DNA from: Karalla daura
Taxonomy: Eukaryota > Chordata > Actinopteri > Chaetodontiformes > Leiognathidae
Length of the DNA stretch: 64,000 nucleotides
Direction: 5' to 3'
Assembly: GCA_029224185.1 (NCBI GenBank)
Contig: CM055199.1
Location: 12,246,938 to 12,310,937, forward strand
The position numbers and the translations under genes were made by a program. Shown here piece by piece: positions 61,173 to 64,000 of the stretch (position 1 is its first letter; each line of letters starts with the position of its first letter). The notes beneath the pieces are model-generated. The model searched no databases. It was not told the DNA's origin and saw nothing but the letters and a program-made list of their open reading frames with translations.

Positions 61173-62726
61173 CGGAAGTGGAGGAATTCCCAAGTGGCAT
61201 TGCGCCAAAAACCTCATCTCGTTTGAAATTAGCCTCTCATCGCTCGACAGAGCCTTTGAAAGAGTAATCTTGTGAATCCAGCGCTCTCCCTTTCATGCCA
61301 GGACACGCGGACCCTTCAGCTTTACACAGCACAGCCCCAGCTCGAGAAGCACGGCCCTTGTTAGCTCTCTGTTCAATATTTAATGTCCTCCAAACTACGA
61401 AGAAAGAGGAGGGAGAATCAGTGGACAAGAAGGAGAAAGAAAATATACATGCAGCTAAAGTTGATAGAAACCCAGAGTGGCAGCCGGTTCCCTTTGAGCA
61501 GATGACGTCATCTGTGGGTGTGAGTACACGCTACGTCAGCTTTGCTGGGAGAAATCAAGCACCGTATGTTTAAATATAGGTCCTGATGAAGTCTTCCCAC
61601 TGTCTGCTTTCTCGTCCAGCTAATTGACAAAACACCCAAGAGACAATTGGTATTTCAGAAATGTGTTCACAAATTTGCACTCCTTCCAGCAGACAAACCG
61701 TGCAAACTATAACCACACTACCACTTGAGTATCTTAACCCTCTCTAATACAGTTTAGAAGACTTGTGTTTTGTACCCGGGAGCACAGCGAGTTCCCACAG
61801 TGTGACTTTGTAAACAAATTTTTGCCAACACAACATCTCTACTTGTCCACATGCACATACACACTCACACACACACGTTCATGTTCTTCTCTTAGTGAGC
61901 TCAGCTTGGTAGGTATAAATCCCTATTCACCAATTAACCTTTAATGTAAAATGTTCCACTCCGCGCAGTTAATTTACATGCTTTGAACAAAAATGCAAAA
62001 TTAATGAATAGCCATGGAGATAGTGGAATGCATGTATAGTGGGATTTTTACTCACGCGACTTGCAAACCATGGCAGACACCACACAAGTCTTAAAAAATA
62101 CTTTCACGCCAGCTGCCTTAAAAAGGCAGATTTGCATTTCAAGCCTTTTTCGCCCCTTACTGTAAGTCTCCCCCTTCTTGTTTTTCAGTCTGCCAGTAGA
62201 GTGGCTGTGGCCTGAAGGCAGGCTTTGTTAGTGGGACATCGTGAGAGCATCATGACCCCCCTCTAATATAATCAGTTTCAGTGAATTACAACAGCGCCTA
62301 ATGGCATTAGGACCTGGTGACACTCATTTAGTCCACTTACGTCCCTGCATGTCTCAGACTTTGGAAAGTTGGAGCCTGGAGCTCAGAGTGACAGCTGTCT
62401 GAACAGCATCTCTTCCTGGCGAGACGGCAGAATTACAATGAGGCAGCCTCGCACAGATAATTCTTAGTCCAAATGTGTCAGATTCATCAAAGAGGAACTC
62501 TCTTATCTTGACCCGAGGTACCATCTGTAATTTTAGCTGCAATAATCTGTCTGAAGGACATCTCAAGCAGTTTCAAGGAAGTCCTGCCCCATTTGTCATA
62601 CTCACAATTTTAACATCCTTCCTGACCCACTTAACATTAAAATGGTGTCTAAAGGGCCAGAGGCAGGAAATTCACCCTGGACAGGCCAGTCTAACCAAAA
62701 CTAACCACACTTCCCTCTCGGATTTA
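61173..62726. other. intronic stretch without recognised genes
   Basis: No repeat or exon recognised. Confidence 0.55.
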
Positions 62727-63040
62727 CCCCTTTTCCACCAAAATGGGTCAAAATGTGAACTTTTGGCCTCCACAGTCTTGCTTTACCTACTTCAGCTGCC
62801 ATGTCATCACATTTATAATATATATAATATATATAACAGACTTGTTGTTTTCGTTGGTGTCAGTAACAGAGGTGCCAGCCTCTGATTTCAGGGGTTCTTG
62901 GTTCTGGCCCAGCAAAGAACTGGTCCTACACTTTTTAACCAGTTTTTTGGAACCAGAGTTGCTTCTTGGAAACAGATAAAAACATTCCAAACTAAGCACT
63001 AGCTCAGAACCAGCACTGAAACTGCTTTGGTGGAAAGGGG
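62727..63040. mobile_element. non-autonomous DNA transposon-like element with inverted ends
   Basis: The left end is CCCCTTTTCCACCAAAATGG and the right end, reverse-complemented, CCCCTTTCCACCAAAGCAG, so the ends are inverted repeats of about 15 nt with one gap. The interior near the right end (GAACCAGCACTGAAACTGC) and the GGTTCTTGGTTCTGG block resemble fish elements with TIR 'CCCTTTCCACCAAAGCAGTT' that I recall as hAT-like. It is about 314 nt, non-coding, with no clear target duplication. A TATAATATATATAATATATA run lies in its centre. Confidence 0.65.
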
Positions 63041-64000
63041 CAACTCACTCCTGGGGGGCCCTTAGAGAGTCTTGATTATTCACTGACTTTATCTTGCATG
63101 CTTTTGGACTTAGTATCTGTAAAATATGCAAACTCTTAACAGAGAGGCCTCTGATCTGACCTCATCTAGGTCCCTCTTGCTGTACCACATCAGTGATACC
63201 CACTGACACACCACCGTGTTTCCACAGTTTAACATATTTGTCCAAAGTACAAATACAGACCACAAACTTGGAGACAGAGGAGTGCTCTTGCTTTCCCTTC
63301 ACACTCTGATCGTTTTTTCTGCTATCGATCATTTGGCCGATTAAAATTGTGACAAATGCCCCCAAACCAAGGGTGGCTAATTCAGACATCTATTTTAATT
63401 CAGATATCTCTAAGACTAATAAACACATAAATTTCCATTATTCTGCCTTGTTACAATAACAAGACAAAAGTCTTGAGCCATGCTGGCAGCTCCCTGAGAC
63501 TGTAATCAATCATAGTGGTGCTTCATCTGAAGCGCTAACAGAGTGTTTGCATGCTAATCTTTGTACTCACTTCTGGGCAAAGCTGGTTCTCATTGAAGGT
63601 ATTTGGTCATAAGTGTTTACAGGCACATTTATCCATCATTATTCAGTGATGTGTCAGACTGAGTCATGCCAGTCTTAATTTGCCACCCCTGGAAGTCTTT
63701 AGCAGTGCTATCTGCTAGCTTCACTAAGCACTTAAGATAATGACTGGGCAAAACTTGATGAAGAGACTAATTAGCTCCTACAGAGCTTTTGACGGGGTAA
63801 AGCAAGACCAGGTCTAGTTCTAGATACCAGTTTCTATCACTGTAGCTATATTTAGCTAACTAGCAGAGATTGCTGAAGCCTAAAGAGCTCTTTGGCACGT
63901 TTTAAGCAGATGCATCAGTAATTAGCCGTTGTTTACAGCCATGGGATTGGCCGTAGTTGACAACATTACCCTTGCTGGGATAATGGCTGTAGACGTGTCT
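63041..64000. other. intronic stretch without recognised genes
   Basis: The last kilobase holds nothing I recognise. No N-terminal ALK/LTK exon is visible here. Confidence 0.55.

Larger units (their letters stand above)
1..64000 (-). other. alk: ALK/LTK-family receptor tyrosine kinase gene, partial (extracellular exons plus a large upstream intron)
   Basis: This is the gene-level span. Eight minus-strand exons between 43 and 8319 splice into one open frame coding MAM1 - LDLa - MAM2. In this family those domains form part of the ectodomain, ahead of a glycine-rich ligand-binding region, a single membrane pass and a cytoplasmic tyrosine kinase. The ligands are ALKAL/FAM150 cytokines, and the roles are in neural and pigment-cell development (family knowledge). 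Family calls rest on anchors shared with my recollection of human ALK: G-x-F-LLL after the first MAM exon, W-x-VL-x-x-x-IG-x-x-D-x-PF-x-V, C-x-FH-x-DC-x-x-GEDE in the LDLa domain, and LPxG-x-x-C-x-FE at the start of MAM2. Exon 1 and the kinase exons are outside the window. Choosing alk over ltk is inference from the intron of at least 55.7 kb; some fish ltk genes may also keep MAM domains. Confidence 0.72.
8320..64000 (-). other. large upstream intron (at least 55.7 kb) of the ALK/LTK-family gene
   Basis: From the acceptor of the first visible exon to the window end, I found no minus-strand frame resembling an ALK/LTK N-terminal exon. Such an exon should be several hundred nt, begin with a signal peptide, and end in phase 1 ahead of a donor. 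I also found no convincing exon of another gene on either strand. Open frames here are short or low-complexity. The stretch is therefore read as intronic. A nested gene with very small exons or a noncoding RNA cannot be excluded by eye. Repeats and candidate regulatory motifs inside it are listed separately. Confidence 0.65.

Noticed and set aside
1..64000. CRISPR arrays, bacterial operons, phage or plasmid features
   Set aside because: The sequence is intron-rich vertebrate DNA. The tandem repeats seen are microsatellites without spacer structure.

Overview
The window looks like nuclear DNA of a teleost fish. It has intron-split vertebrate coding sequence, dense (CA/GT)n microsatellites, and dispersed repeats of types I recognise from fish genomes: tRNA-like SINE heads, a 'TTTGGATAAAAG' SINE tail, 'GGGATCAATAAA' LINE tails and small terminal-inverted-repeat elements. 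No prokaryotic, viral or organellar gene was recognised.

The only gene I can support lies on the minus strand in the first 8.3 kb. Eight consecutive exons (8170-8319, 7657-7885, 5293-5432, 4270-4407, 1562-1711, 819-919, 530-690, 43-137) join with consistent splice phases into an open frame of 1164 nt. They encode MAM domain 1, an LDL-receptor class A domain, and MAM domain 2. This order, and the local residue matches, are those of the extracellular region of the anaplastic lymphoma kinase / leukocyte tyrosine kinase (ALK/LTK) receptor family. I favour alk, mainly because of the very large upstream intron, but fish ltk is not excluded. The signal peptide and N-terminal exon should lie beyond position 64000. 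The glycine-rich, transmembrane and kinase exons should lie before position 1.

From 8320 to 64000 no convincing coding exon was found on either strand, so this is best read as at least 55.7 kb of one first or early intron. It holds about a dozen copies or fragments of one tRNA-like SINE family, two LINE-tail fragments, a DNA-transposon-like element at 62727-63040, and a 'TTAGCTTAGCTT' repeat at 40466-40830. It also holds a 750-base polypyrimidine tract (30042-30798), a G-rich tract (23198-23252), a (CTG)13 run and many CA/GT arrays. Two perfect matches to a 14-base CTCF-type consensus (29529-29547 minus, 45037-45050 plus) are candidate regulatory sites.

No new multi-gene system was found. 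The most unusual points are about splicing. The first MAM2 exon is phase-symmetric and has UG repeats on both sides in the transcript. The next exon contains an internal donor with a better consensus than the real one; its use would leave a 20-nt in-frame micro-exon. The LDLa domain carries a full set of six cysteines.
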